A stretch of DNA of 54,959 nucleotides from 67-14 sp020438345 (GCA_937872475.1 CALMSY010000029.1:1-54959), one strand, 5' to 3'; shown: positions 8,968-16,576, counted from the first letter of the stretch. Notes: a model not told the origin generated them from the sequence alone. A program made the numbers and translations.

Positions 8968-9040
8968 GGGAAGTGCCCCGACCAGACCGTGAAGGTTCGG
9001 GGGAAACGTTCCAGACCCTGCGGACTTGAAGGCACTCCGG
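8968..9040 (-). promoter_or_regulatory. Possible structured leader RNA upstream of metY
   Basis: Read on the minus strand, GGAGUGCC (9038-9031) can pair with GGCACUUCC (8977-8969, one bulge). Inside, CCCGA can pair with UCGGG next to the closing stem, with ACC/GGU stacked above it. The position, 70-145 nt before a methionine gene, is where SAM-sensing leaders sit, but I do not find the conserved GGCAACC-type core of the SAM-I/IV class. A new or degenerate class, or chance pairing, are all possible. Confidence 0.25.
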
Positions 9041-9061
9041 AATCATCGGGTGAACATTGAC

Positions 9062-9688
9062 CTAGGATTCCAGTGAGCTGATCCAGCTCCGGGCTTCGAG
9101 CAGGTCTCCCCGGGTCAGGGCGTGGCCGGCCGACGGGTCGAAGTGAAACCGGACTTTCGCCCCGGCAGCCTTGAGCGCCTCGCAGAGCCCCTCGCTTTCG
9201 GTCGTCGGCACGAACTGATCGTGCCCACCGGAAACGACCAGCACGGGCTTTCCCGTCAGATCAAGATGTTCGGGTGCCGGATAGGGCAGCATCGGTTTGA
9301 GCAGGGCGGCACCGGCCAGAACTTCCGGCTGCCGGAAGAGAAGGCTGGTCGCGATGTTGGCGCCGTTTGAAAGCCCCAGCGCGATCAGGCCTCCCGGGTT
9401 GAAGCGGTACTCGGTGGCGGCACCAGAAACCCAGTCAGCCAGTTCGTCGGTTCGGGCAAGCAGATCGGGGATGTCAAGCTGGCCGACAGCAAGCCGTCGG
9501 AAGAACCGGGGCATCCCGTTCTCGAGAACCCTCCCTCGCGGGCTGAGGAGGCCGGCATCAGGTGCGAGCTGATGGCCGAGCGAAATCAGGTCGTTCTCGT
9601 TGCCGCCGGTCCCGTGGAGCAGCAGCAGCGTCCGTTCCGGATCGCCTGATTCGAAAACATGGACGAAATTCTCGGGAGCTTCGGGCAT
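9062..9688 (-). CDS. Phospholipase/carboxylesterase-family hydrolase
   Basis: Cytosolic alpha/beta hydrolase of 208 residues in the carboxylesterase/thioesterase (YpfH-like) family. The oxyanion loop is LLLHGTGGNEND, the nucleophile elbow GLSNGAN, the acid VSGGHDQFVP and the histidine SAGHAL, so the triad is complete. There is no signal peptide. The natural substrate is not predictable; small esters or acyl-thioesters are usual. The ATG is preceded by TAGAGT six bases upstream, with no ribosome-binding site, consistent with a leaderless message. It lies 165 bp upstream of metY on the same strand but has its own promoter and is probably not part of the met operon. Confidence 0.85.
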   Translation of the reverse strand: MPEAPENFVHVFESGDPERTLLLLHGTGGNENDLISLGHQLAPDAGLLSPRGRVLENGMPRFFRRLAVGQLDIPDLLARTDELADWVSGAATEYRFNPGGLIALGLSNGANIATSLLFRQPEVLAGAALLKPMLPYPAPEHLDLTGKPVLVVSGGHDQFVPTTESEGLCEALKAAGAKVRFHFDPSAGHALTRGDLLEARSWISSLES

Positions 9689-9694
9689 GCCCCA

Positions 9695-9700
9695 ACTCTA
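9695..9700 (-). promoter_or_regulatory. Leaderless -10 box of the esterase
   Basis: TAGAGT on the minus strand ends six bases before the ATG. This puts the predicted transcription start at or next to the start codon. Confidence 0.5.
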
Positions 9701-9867
9701 GGAGAATCGCAACCCGGCTCAGCGCACCCAGCAATGGATCGAACTCTGGCCGCTCGTCGCAATCCGCCGGTTCACCGGAACCTGACGGTTCACGGGAGTA
9801 CCGGGAGCCGTCGGTCCGGGGAAGGTTAAGGTCTGATAAATCCCGCTTGAGGCAAGGATTTGCGTGG

Positions 9868-9873
9868 TATACG
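9868..9873 (+). promoter_or_regulatory. Candidate -10 box before the SGNH leader ORF
   Basis: TATACG lies five bases before the ATG of the 16-codon ORF that precedes the SGNH gene. The rest of the 237-bp divergent gap (9689-9925) shows no other clear element. Confidence 0.3.
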
Positions 9874-9878
9874 AAGGT

Positions 9879-9929
9879 ATGGCCCGGAATCCCCGAACCA
9901 GACCTCCCCGTCCGCGAGGTGCTTCGTGA
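9879..9929 (+). CDS. Possible 16-codon leader peptide ORF
   Basis: The ATG at 9879 opens a short, Arg/Pro-rich reading frame (MARNPRTRPPRPRGAS). Its TGA stop (9927-9929) overlaps the GTG start of the SGNH gene as GTGA. A TATACG box just upstream would make it leaderless. Ribosomes finishing this ORF could re-initiate on the SGNH start, which has no ribosome-binding site of its own. Confidence 0.35.
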   Translation: MARNPRTRPPRPRGAS

Positions 9930-10804
9930 AACCCGTCGCATTGAGGGTGCTTTTCGCCGGACTTCTCGTTCTGGCTGCCCTTATGGTCATGGGTGAGTCG
10001 CCCCCGACCGGGGTAGCTGACCAGTTCCAGCCCAGCCTGGACAAGGCTCGCAAGGACAGGGGAGAGCTGGCACGCGACAATTGCCGCGCCCACGGCAAGC
10101 GGGTCAAGCCGCTGGTTTGTTTCTATGGTCGCAATGACTCGAAGAAGCGCGTGGTCCTCTTCGGCGATTCCCACGCCCTCCAGTGGGGTCCGGCTCTGAT
10201 CCCCCTGGCCAGGAAGCGCGGCTGGAGCCTTGTCACAGTATTGCGCTCCGGCTGCCCGATCGCCAATGTCGCGGCCGAGTCGAAGTGTGCGAAATGGAGG
10301 GGCAATGCCTTGCGGCAGATAGAGAGGCTGCGTCCCAACCACATCATCATTTCGACCTCGATCGGCAACCGTTACCGGCTGAAGCATCAAGGTCACAACC
10401 TCTCTCGGAAAGCCAGTGAAGGCCGGCTCAAGAACGGCATGGTGCGGACGATCCGCCGCCTGAAGAAAATCGACAGTCTGGTTCAAAACCGCACCGCGGT
10501 AACCCTGATCCGGGACCAGATCCTGGCGCCCTTCGTGCCCGCTGAATGCCTCAGCAAGAACAAGGGTAGAACGGAGAAATGCACTTTTCGTAACAAGCGC
10601 AAGTTCGGGCCGGGATTTGACTGGAAAGCCGCCAGGGAAACCGGTATCGGACCGACCATCGACCCCGTCAAAGCACTCTGTGGTCAAAAATGGTGTTCCC
10701 CGACCCACGGAAAGATCCTCAAATACCGCGACGCCGACCACATCACTGCCACCTACGCCCGCTCCCTGAGCGTTTGGTTGGATCAGCGACTTGGAATCGG
10801 TTGA
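9926..10804 (+). CDS. Exported free-standing SGNH-type hydrolase, copy 1
   Basis: Exported protein of 292 residues resembling the SGNH domain usually found behind acyltransferase-3 (OafA-type) membrane domains. The GTG at 9926 places a signal-anchor helix (VKPVALRVLFAGLLVLAALM) at the N-terminus. Catalytic blocks are FGDSHALQW (Ser about 82), SIGNRY (Asn), and DADHIT near the C-terminus (Asp/His about 269-272). Two Cys pairs frame the domain and suggest disulfides. No acyltransferase membrane domain is attached or adjacent, so it would act alone, perhaps adding or removing acyl groups on surface glycans. The next gene is a paralogue overlapping by four bases. Confidence 0.72.
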   Translation: MKPVALRVLFAGLLVLAALMVMGESPPTGVADQFQPSLDKARKDRGELARDNCRAHGKRVKPLVCFYGRNDSKKRVVLFGDSHALQWGPALIPLARKRGWSLVTVLRSGCPIANVAAESKCAKWRGNALRQIERLRPNHIIISTSIGNRYRLKHQGHNLSRKASEGRLKNGMVRTIRRLKKIDSLVQNRTAVTLIRDQILAPFVPAECLSKNKGRTEKCTFRNKRKFGPGFDWKAARETGIGPTIDPVKALCGQKWCSPTHGKILKYRDADHITATYARSLSVWLDQRLGIG

Positions 10805-11676
10805 GCAGAACCTTCGCGGGGGCGGTGGCAGTTCTTGGCCTTGTCGTTGTCGGCTTGTCCGCCGGCTGCGGAAATGATTCCGGCCCGGTCACGCCCGCTG
10901 AACTCTCCCCCCGGCCTGAAGTTGCCTCAGAAGACAAAGGTCCGGCCATTCTCGATGGTTGTCGCTCCGGAGTCGAACACACTGAAGCGTGGACCTGTGT
11001 GTACGGTGACCCGGCTTCCGAAAAAACGGTCGTTCTCTGGGGAGACTCTCACGCAATGCAGTTCAGTCCGCCGCTGATCCGCCTGGCCGAGGAACGGGGC
11101 TGGCGCCTGGTCACCATGTTCCGTGGTAATTGCCTGATTGCCGACGTTGCGTACCAGTCGGCCTGTGATGACTGGCGGGCCAATGCTTTCGAGCGTATCG
11201 CCGAAGAGAAACCGGAAAAGGTAATCGTCGCGACCGACACCGGCAACGGCTACGCACTCTGGCAGGGGGGTGACCGGTTGACCCGTGGTGAAAGTGAACC
11301 TTTGCTCCGGGAGGCCTTCGTGCGGACTCTGAAGCGGCTATCCGGACTGACCGGTGCCCGCCGCGGAGGAGTGGTAGTGCTTCGGGATCTGCCCCGTTCC
11401 GGCTTCCGGCCACCGGACTGCCTGATCGAGCATCCCGGTGACCTCGCGGCCTGCGACTTCAAGGGCTTTCGCAAGAACCCGCCGGGATTCGATCTGGTCG
11501 CGGCCCGGAAGGTCCGGGGGGTGGACCTGGTCGACCTTTCCGAAGTGGTCTGCCCGGCCGGCATCTGCAGTTCTGCCCGCGACGGGATGGTGATCTACCG
11601 GGACGCGACCCATATCAGCGCCACCTTCGCCGAAACTTTGTCGGGGTTTCTTGGCGACCGGATCAAGGAACCCTGA
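10801..11676 (+). CDS. SGNH-type hydrolase lipoprotein, copy 2
   Basis: Paralogue of the preceding gene, 291 residues. The TTG at 10801 overlaps the previous stop as TTGA and yields a lipoprotein signal ending in the lipobox LSAG-Cys (Cys about 23), so this copy is membrane-tethered whereas copy 1 is not lipidated. The blocks are LWGDSHAMQF, TDTGNGY and DATHIS, in the same order and spacing as copy 1, with matching Cys positions. The pair looks like a local duplication with different membrane attachment. The substrate is unknown; O-acyl groups of envelope polymers are the likeliest guess. Confidence 0.72.
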   Translation: MSRTFAGAVAVLGLVVVGLSAGCGNDSGPVTPAELSPRPEVASEDKGPAILDGCRSGVEHTEAWTCVYGDPASEKTVVLWGDSHAMQFSPPLIRLAEERGWRLVTMFRGNCLIADVAYQSACDDWRANAFERIAEEKPEKVIVATDTGNGYALWQGGDRLTRGESEPLLREAFVRTLKRLSGLTGARRGGVVVLRDLPRSGFRPPDCLIEHPGDLAACDFKGFRKNPPGFDLVAARKVRGVDLVDLSEVVCPAGICSSARDGMVIYRDATHISATFAETLSGFLGDRIKEP

Positions 11677-11697
11677 ACCGGAGGTGCCGATCGGGGG

Positions 11698-11703
11698 TAA
11701 GGT
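11698..11703 (+). promoter_or_regulatory. Leaderless -10 box of the 84-residue protein
   Basis: TAAGGT ends seven bases before the GTG at 11711, just after the SGNH stop codon. It matches the box and spacing found before the propeller gene at 50030. Confidence 0.45.
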
Positions 11704-11710
11704 ACCTGCC

Positions 11711-11965
11711 GTGAGCAAGCACAAACATGGCAAACCTCATGCGGATTCTGAAGCCGGAGAACCCGACGTCCCGGAATTTGTCGGTTTCAGGAAGGGCGAG
11801 AAAATCTGGGTTCACACCGAGGGTGGGGGTCAGCGTCCGGCGGTCTACGTTGGTGACGGTGACAACGCGACCTTCTTCGGCGGACCGGCTCTCGCTTACG
11901 TAGTGATGGAGGACACCGAAGAGGGTGGTGAGGTCGAACTCGACCGCATCACCTCCCGCCGGTAA
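11711..11965 (+). CDS. Small unrecognised acidic protein
   Basis: An 84-residue protein that I do not recognise. The first 25 residues are His/Lys/Glu-rich and look disordered; the rest (KGEKIWVHTEGGGQRPAVY onward) is a compact beta-rich segment that could form a small barrel. There is no signal peptide, Cys or catalytic motif. The GTG at 11711 was chosen because a TAAGGT box lies seven bases upstream; an in-frame upstream start would overlap the SGNH gene. It lies between the SGNH pair and sdhCAB, from which its own promoter and a 123-bp gap separate it. Confidence 0.5.
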   Translation: MSKHKHGKPHADSEAGEPDVPEFVGFRKGEKIWVHTEGGGQRPAVYVGDGDNATFFGGPALAYVVMEDTEEGGEVELDRITSRR

Positions 11966-12042
11966 GCCATATCCCACCGTCCAGGCTCTGAATTAGGCTC
12001 CCCAAAGCCAGATGCGTAACACCCCCGAGTCGGGCCGCGGCA

Positions 12043-12048
12043 TAGAAT
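12043..12048 (+). promoter_or_regulatory. -10 box of the sdh operon
   Basis: TAGAAT ends eight bases before a GTG at 12057 that opens an 11-codon ORF running into sdhC. This predicts that transcription begins at, or within a base or two of, that GTG. Confidence 0.5.
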
Positions 12049-12056
12049 CGGACCCT

Positions 12057-12092
12057 GTGAGTACGTCCCTGCAGCCAGAAATCAGACGATGA
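12057..12092 (+). CDS. Possible leaderless 11-codon leader peptide before sdhC
   Basis: GTG at 12057 encodes MSTSLQPEIRR and stops at TGA 12090-12092, overlapping the sdhC ATG (12089-12091) as ATGA. A TAGAAT box lies eight bases upstream. sdhC lacks a ribosome-binding site, so it may be translated by termination-reinitiation from this leader. Confidence 0.45.
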   Translation: MSTSLQPEIRR

Positions 12093-12817
12093 TCGACTTC
12101 TGGCGGTCATCAGTCGGCAAGAAGAACATCGTCGCCGTCACCGGCGCGATCCTGATCGGCTATCTGATCCTGCACATGCTCGGCAATCTGAACTCGGCGT
12201 TCGGACCCGGCGCGCAAGAGGCCAGGGTCGACTGGTACGCCCACTGGTTGCGGGACTTCGGCGAGCCGCTTCTGCCACATGGGTTTGTGGTCTGGGCGGT
12301 GCGGGTCATCCTGCTCGGAGCGATCGTCACCCACATCACAGGCATCGTCCAGCTGACGAAGCGCAACAAGGCTGCCCGTCCCGCGAACTTCCCGGCCAGG
12401 AGGATCGGCCGCAGCGTGGAATCGATCGCGATGCTCGGTACCGGCACACTGTTGCTCGCCTTCATCGTTTTTCACATCCTTCAGTTCACGACGCTTTCAA
12501 TCCACGTCACACCGGTCGAGCATGGTGAGGTCTACGCAAACCTGTACTGGGTTTTCCAGAAGTGGTTTTTCCTTGCGATCTATCTGGTGGCCCTGATCCT
12601 GCTTGGGTCGCACCTTCGCCACGGTATCTGGAGCGCCTTTCAGACCCTCGGTCTGGACAGCCCTTCCAGAAACCCGAAACTGCGCCACGGCGCCACCGCT
12701 CTGACCGTCGTGCTGATCGTCGGCTTCGCCGCGGTTCCCGTTCTCTTCTTCACGGATGTGCTGGATCCGCCGAATACCACCGCCCTTCTCACTTCACTGT
12801 CCGGAGCCTTCTCATGA
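12089..12817 (+). CDS. sdhC: Succinate dehydrogenase cytochrome b subunit
   Basis: Membrane anchor of complex II, 242 residues with five hydrophobic helices, of the single-subunit cytochrome b558 type. Candidate haem ligands are the His residues in LILHMLGNLN, GAIVTHITGIV, FHILQFT and LLGSHLRHG. It passes electrons from SdhB to the quinone pool. The 3' end overlaps sdhA by four bases. No separate SdhD gene is present, which fits the b558 type where one polypeptide binds both haems. Confidence 0.93.
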   Translation: MIDFWRSSVGKKNIVAVTGAILIGYLILHMLGNLNSAFGPGAQEARVDWYAHWLRDFGEPLLPHGFVVWAVRVILLGAIVTHITGIVQLTKRNKAARPANFPARRIGRSVESIAMLGTGTLLLAFIVFHILQFTTLSIHVTPVEHGEVYANLYWVFQKWFFLAIYLVALILLGSHLRHGIWSAFQTLGLDSPSRNPKLRHGATALTVVLIVGFAAVPVLFFTDVLDPPNTTALLTSLSGAFS

Positions 12818-14721
12818 GCGTTCTCGATTCGAACATTCCGCCCGGGCCGATGGTGGACAAATGGCAGAACTGGCTTGATGCCCACAAGCTGGTGGGACCA
12901 CGCAACCGGGCTGGCAAGAACGTGATCGTGATCGGTACCGGGCTTGCCGGATCATCCTGCGCGGCCAGCCTCGGCGCCCAGGGTTTCAAGGTCAAGAGCT
13001 TCTGCTTCCAGGATTCGCCGCGACGGGCACATTCGATCGCCGCCCAGGGAGGTATCAACGCGGCCAAGGATTACGCCAATGAAGGCGACTCGATCCGCCG
13101 GCTCTTCGTTGACACCATGAAGGGCGGGGACTTCCGGAGCCGCGAGGCCAACGTCTGGCGGCTGGCCCAGCTTTCGGCCAACATCATCGATCAGGCAGTT
13201 GCCCAGGGAGTGCCGTTCAACCGTGAGTACAGCGGGGCGCTCGCCACACGTTCTTTCGGTGGGGTGCTTGTCCAGCGCACCTTCTACACCCGTGGACAGA
13301 CCGGCCAGCAGTTGCTGCTCGGCGCGTACTCCGCGCTTGAGCATCAGGTCGCGGCCGGCAATGTCGAGGTCTTCAACCGGCATGAGATGCAGGATGTGGT
13401 GATCGTTGACGGTGAAGCCCGCGGGGTGATCGTCCGGAACCTGATCACCGGAGCGATCGAACGGCATGCTGCCGACGCAGTCGTGCTGGCTTCCGGCGGC
13501 TACACGAACGTCTACTACCTCTCGACCAACGCGATGGGTTCGAACGTGACAGCCACCTGGCGGGCTCACAAGCGCGGGGCCTACTTCGCCAACCCCTGTT
13601 ACACGCAGATCCACCCGACCTGCATTCCGCAGTCCGGTGAGTACCAGTCGAAGTTGACCCTGATGAGCGAGTCGCTCCGCAACGATGGGCGGATCTGGGT
13701 GCCGCGCAAGTCCGGCGATGACCGTCCACCGGCGGAGATCCCGGAAGCCGAACGCTATTACTACCTGGAAGAGCGCTACCCGGCTTTCGGAAACCTCGCC
13801 CCGCGCGACATCGCATCGCGTGCCGCGAAGGTCGTCTGCGACGACGGACTCGGCGTTGGCGGGACCGGCCGGGGAGTATTCCTCGATTTCCGCGACGCGA
13901 TCATCGACCAGGGCAAGGAAGCTATCGAGCGCAAGTACGGAAACCTCTTCGAGATGTACAGCCGGATCACCGGTGATGATCCGTATGAGACGCCGATGAT
14001 GATCTATCCCGCTCCGCATTACGCGATGGGTGGACTCTGGGTTGACTACGAGCTCCAGACCTCGATCCCCGGGCTGTTTGCGATTGGCGAGGCGAACTTC
14101 TCCGATCACGGGGCGAACCGGCTCGGTGCCAGCGCGCTGATGCAGTGCCTGGCCGACGGGTACTTCATCGCTCCGCATACGGTCACCAACCATCTGGCGA
14201 AGAATCACGATGAGGTCAGTACTTCCGATCCCGCTTTCGATCAGGTTGAGGGCGATGTCCGCGGACACATCCAGAAACTGATGGATGTCGGAGGCAGCAC
14301 ATCCGCCCAGGCGTTCCACCGCGAGATGGGCCATGTGATGCTCGATAAATGCGGCATGTCCCGCACCGCCGACGGCCTTCAGGAGGCCCTGGCCGAGGTG
14401 CGGAGGATCAAGGGCGAATTCTGGAGCGACCTCCGGGTCGACCCGGGCGACGAGGAGTTCAACCAGAGTCTCGAATACGCAAACCGGGTCTCCGACTTCC
14501 TCGAGATGGCCGACCTGATGATTCAGGATGCCGCGAGGCGCGAGGAATCCTGCGGCGGTCACTTCCGTGAGGAGCACCAGACCGATGACGGCGAGGCACT
14601 CCGCGACGATGAGCACTTTGCCAAGGTCACCGCCTGGGAGTACGGTGGTGACGACCCGGTCCCGCATGACGAGGACCTGAACTTCGAGGAAGTCAAGCTG
14701 GCGACCAGGAGCTACAAGTGA
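12814..14721 (+). CDS. sdhA: Succinate dehydrogenase flavoprotein subunit
   Basis: Catalytic subunit of complex II, 635 residues, oxidising succinate to fumarate. The FAD-binding Rossmann motif is VIVIGTGLAGSSCAASLG (about 36-53); the flavin-linking His is in RRAHSIAAQGGINAA; the capping domain has the active-site segment around HPTCIP; GEANFSDHGANRLGASAL closes the FAD domain. The ATG at 12814 overlaps sdhC, and the 3' end overlaps sdhB (GTGA). A long minus-strand reading frame opposite it is only a shadow. The length is at the upper end of normal, with an acidic C-terminal tail. Confidence 0.97.
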   Translation: MSVLDSNIPPGPMVDKWQNWLDAHKLVGPRNRAGKNVIVIGTGLAGSSCAASLGAQGFKVKSFCFQDSPRRAHSIAAQGGINAAKDYANEGDSIRRLFVDTMKGGDFRSREANVWRLAQLSANIIDQAVAQGVPFNREYSGALATRSFGGVLVQRTFYTRGQTGQQLLLGAYSALEHQVAAGNVEVFNRHEMQDVVIVDGEARGVIVRNLITGAIERHAADAVVLASGGYTNVYYLSTNAMGSNVTATWRAHKRGAYFANPCYTQIHPTCIPQSGEYQSKLTLMSESLRNDGRIWVPRKSGDDRPPAEIPEAERYYYLEERYPAFGNLAPRDIASRAAKVVCDDGLGVGGTGRGVFLDFRDAIIDQGKEAIERKYGNLFEMYSRITGDDPYETPMMIYPAPHYAMGGLWVDYELQTSIPGLFAIGEANFSDHGANRLGASALMQCLADGYFIAPHTVTNHLAKNHDEVSTSDPAFDQVEGDVRGHIQKLMDVGGSTSAQAFHREMGHVMLDKCGMSRTADGLQEALAEVRRIKGEFWSDLRVDPGDEEFNQSLEYANRVSDFLEMADLMIQDAARREESCGGHFREEHQTDDGEALRDDEHFAKVTAWEYGGDDPVPHDEDLNFEEVKLATRSYK

Positions 14722-15500
14722 ATCTGACCCTTGAGATCTGGCGCCAGTTTGATGGCCCCGGCGGAAATGACGAGGGGGGTTTCGAGACCTTCAAGGTGAC
14801 TGACATCGATCCGGATGCCTCTTTCCTCGAGGTTCTCGACCAGCTCAACGAGCGCCTCAGCCGGGAGAAGAAGCGGACGATCGCCTTCGATTCCGATTGC
14901 CGGGAGGGCATCTGTGGTGCCTGCTCGCTGGTTATTGACGGCACGCCGCACGGACCGCATCAGGTGACTTCCTGCCAGACCTACATGCGCGACTTCGTCG
15001 ATGGCCAGACGATCAAGGTCGAGCCGTACCGGTCCAATAGCTTCCCGGTGATCCGCGATCTCGCGGTGGACCGCGGCGCCCTCGACCGGGTGATCCAGGC
15101 GGGCGGCTACATCTCTGCCACCACGGGTCCGCAGCCGGAACCGAACTCGATGCCGGTCTCCCCGGAGACCCAGGAGAAGGCGATGGATGCGGCGATCTGC
15201 ATCGGTTGTGGCGCCTGCGTGGCGGCCTGTCCGAACGGCGCGGCGATGCTTTTTACCGGGGCCAAGGTCACTCATCTCAACGTTTTGCCACAGGGCCAGC
15301 CCGAGCGCGAATCCCGGGTGATCGGGATGGTCGAGCAGATGGATGCCGAAGGGTTTGGCGGCTGCACGAATTTCGGCGAGTGTTCCCGCGTCTGTCCGCA
15401 GGAAATCTCGATTGACGTGATCGGAATGCTGAACCGCGAGTACCGCAAGGCCAAAGTCAAGCGGAAGCCCAAGCCCGAAAAGGCGATGACCACTCAGTAA
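14718..15500 (+). CDS. sdhB: Succinate dehydrogenase iron-sulfur subunit
   Basis: Electron-transfer subunit of complex II, 260 residues. The [2Fe-2S] site is CREGICGACSLVIDG plus the later SCQ cysteine; the ferredoxin-like half has CIGCGACVAACPNG and CTNFGECSRVCPQ for the [4Fe-4S] and [3Fe-4S] clusters. The GTG start overlaps the sdhA stop by four bases. The Lys-rich tail (KAKVKRKPKPEKA) is unremarkable. The order C-A-B with coupled translation indicates one transcript from the promoter at 12043. Confidence 0.96.
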   Translation: MNLTLEIWRQFDGPGGNDEGGFETFKVTDIDPDASFLEVLDQLNERLSREKKRTIAFDSDCREGICGACSLVIDGTPHGPHQVTSCQTYMRDFVDGQTIKVEPYRSNSFPVIRDLAVDRGALDRVIQAGGYISATTGPQPEPNSMPVSPETQEKAMDAAICIGCGACVAACPNGAAMLFTGAKVTHLNVLPQGQPERESRVIGMVEQMDAEGFGGCTNFGECSRVCPQEISIDVIGMLNREYRKAKVKRKPKPEKAMTTQ

Positions 15501-15570
15501 CCGGCCCGCGTTCCTCCTGGGACCTTTAGCTGCTCTGGGTATTTTCCCGCAACGAGAATCCGTAGTTCCC

Positions 15571-15600
15571 CATATGCCAAGTCAGCCGACTTGGAATATG
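15571..15600 (+). promoter_or_regulatory. 30-bp palindromic operator upstream of the NirK-like gene
   Basis: Perfect arms CCAAGTC (15577-15583) and GACTTGG (15588-15594) flank a 4-bp centre. The symmetry extends through CATAT and ATATG with a single mismatched pair, giving a 30-bp near-palindrome. It abuts the TATGGT -10 box, so it covers the -35 region. The N4-spaced symmetry suits a dimeric regulator. Confidence 0.55.
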
Positions 15601-15602
15601 GT
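15597..15602 (+). promoter_or_regulatory. Leaderless -10 box of the copper protein gene
   Basis: TATGGT ends six bases before the ATG at 15609 and overlaps the outer end of the palindrome at 15571-15600. Confidence 0.5.
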
Positions 15603-15608
15603 CGGCCC

Positions 15609-16568
15609 ATGGCTTTCGCTGGCAGAAGAACCGGATTGCTCGCAACCCTGATCGCAGTCGCCTTCGCTGGCAGTCTCGCCTGGGCTTCCCCTTCCAGCGC
15701 CGCGGTGGTAGACGTACAGTTGAACGCCCGGGTGGCCACCGTGAAAGTTGCTCCGGGTGTGAAAATGCGCGCGTGGACCTTTAACGGAACCGTGCCCGGC
15801 CCGGTGATTCGTGCGACCGAGGGAGACACGGTACGGGTCACTCTCAAGAACAGTCACAAGAGTAAACACAAGATGTGTCACGGCAAGAAGGGCAAGAAGC
15901 TCACTCGCTGCCGCGAGTTCAACCTGAAGCACCAGGCGATGATGCACTCGATCGACTTTCACGCGGCCCGAATCGCTCCGAACGTCGCCTTCCGCAACGT
16001 AGCGCCGGGTCAGTCCATCACTTTCGAATTCGAGGCCAGGACCCCGGGCGTCTACATGTACCACTGCGGGACCGGCCCCATGCTGGAGCACCTGGGCATG
16101 GGGATGTACGGAATGATCGTGGTCGACCCGGCGATTCCAAGGCCCCCGGCCCAGGAGATTTTCCTCGTCCAGAGCGAGTATTACGGCAAGGTCAAGAACG
16201 GCTTCCTGCATAGCTCATATGAAGCGATGCAGAAGAACTCTCCAACCTATGTGGTCTTCAACGGCCGTAGCCACCGCTACGCGACAAACCCGATCAAGGT
16301 CGGCGTCGGCCAGCCGCTCAGGGTCTATTTCGTTGATGCGGGTCCCTCGCTGTTCAGTGCGTTCCACGTCGTCGGAACGATCTTCGATTCGTTCGAACAT
16401 GACGGCAACCCCGACGGAGCACTACATAATGTTTCTACCCAGGTGATAGCGCCCGGTGGAGCCGGCGTTTTCGAGCTGACTCTCCCCCAGCCGGGCAGCT
16501 ATCCCTTCGTCAGCCATTCGATCATTGACATGGACCGTGGCGCGATGGGAATGTTCGAAGCAAGCTGA
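15609..16568 (+). CDS. Secreted two-domain multicopper oxidase, NirK-like
   Basis: Exported cupredoxin protein of 319 residues with a signal peptide (cleavage near ASPSSAA). Two cupredoxin domains carry all residues expected of copper nitrite reductases. The first domain has HSIDFH (type 1 His, catalytic Asp, type 2 His) and YHCGTGPMLEH followed by Met (type 2 His, then type 1 Cys, His and Met). The second has SAFHVVG and PFVSHS, matching the active-site His and the third type 2 His. Unlike classic NirK it has a Lys/His-rich insert with a Cys pair (about residues 82-110) before HSIDFH. It is plausibly a nitrite reductase; another two-domain oxidase activity is possible. It is a single gene with its own promoter and operator. 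Confidence 0.75.
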   Translation: MAFAGRRTGLLATLIAVAFAGSLAWASPSSAAVVDVQLNARVATVKVAPGVKMRAWTFNGTVPGPVIRATEGDTVRVTLKNSHKSKHKMCHGKKGKKLTRCREFNLKHQAMMHSIDFHAARIAPNVAFRNVAPGQSITFEFEARTPGVYMYHCGTGPMLEHLGMGMYGMIVVDPAIPRPPAQEIFLVQSEYYGKVKNGFLHSSYEAMQKNSPTYVVFNGRSHRYATNPIKVGVGQPLRVYFVDAGPSLFSAFHVVGTIFDSFEHDGNPDGALHNVSTQVIAPGGAGVFELTLPQPGSYPFVSHSIIDMDRGAMGMFEAS

Positions 16569-16576
16569 AGGGAGAG

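Noticed and set aside
8968..9040. A named SAM-I, SAM-II or SAM-IV riboswitch before metY
   Set aside because: The conserved cores of these classes are not present; only generic pairing is seen, so it is kept as an unclassified candidate.
9558..9941. Minus-strand Arg-rich frame across the esterase start and divergent promoter
   Set aside because: It overlaps a convincing esterase gene and promoter region, and no domain or start signal supports it.
12952..14667. Long minus-strand reading frame opposite sdhA
   Set aside because: It is a shadow of the GC-rich third positions of sdhA. No start signal or recognisable domain is seen, whereas sdhA is unmistakable.
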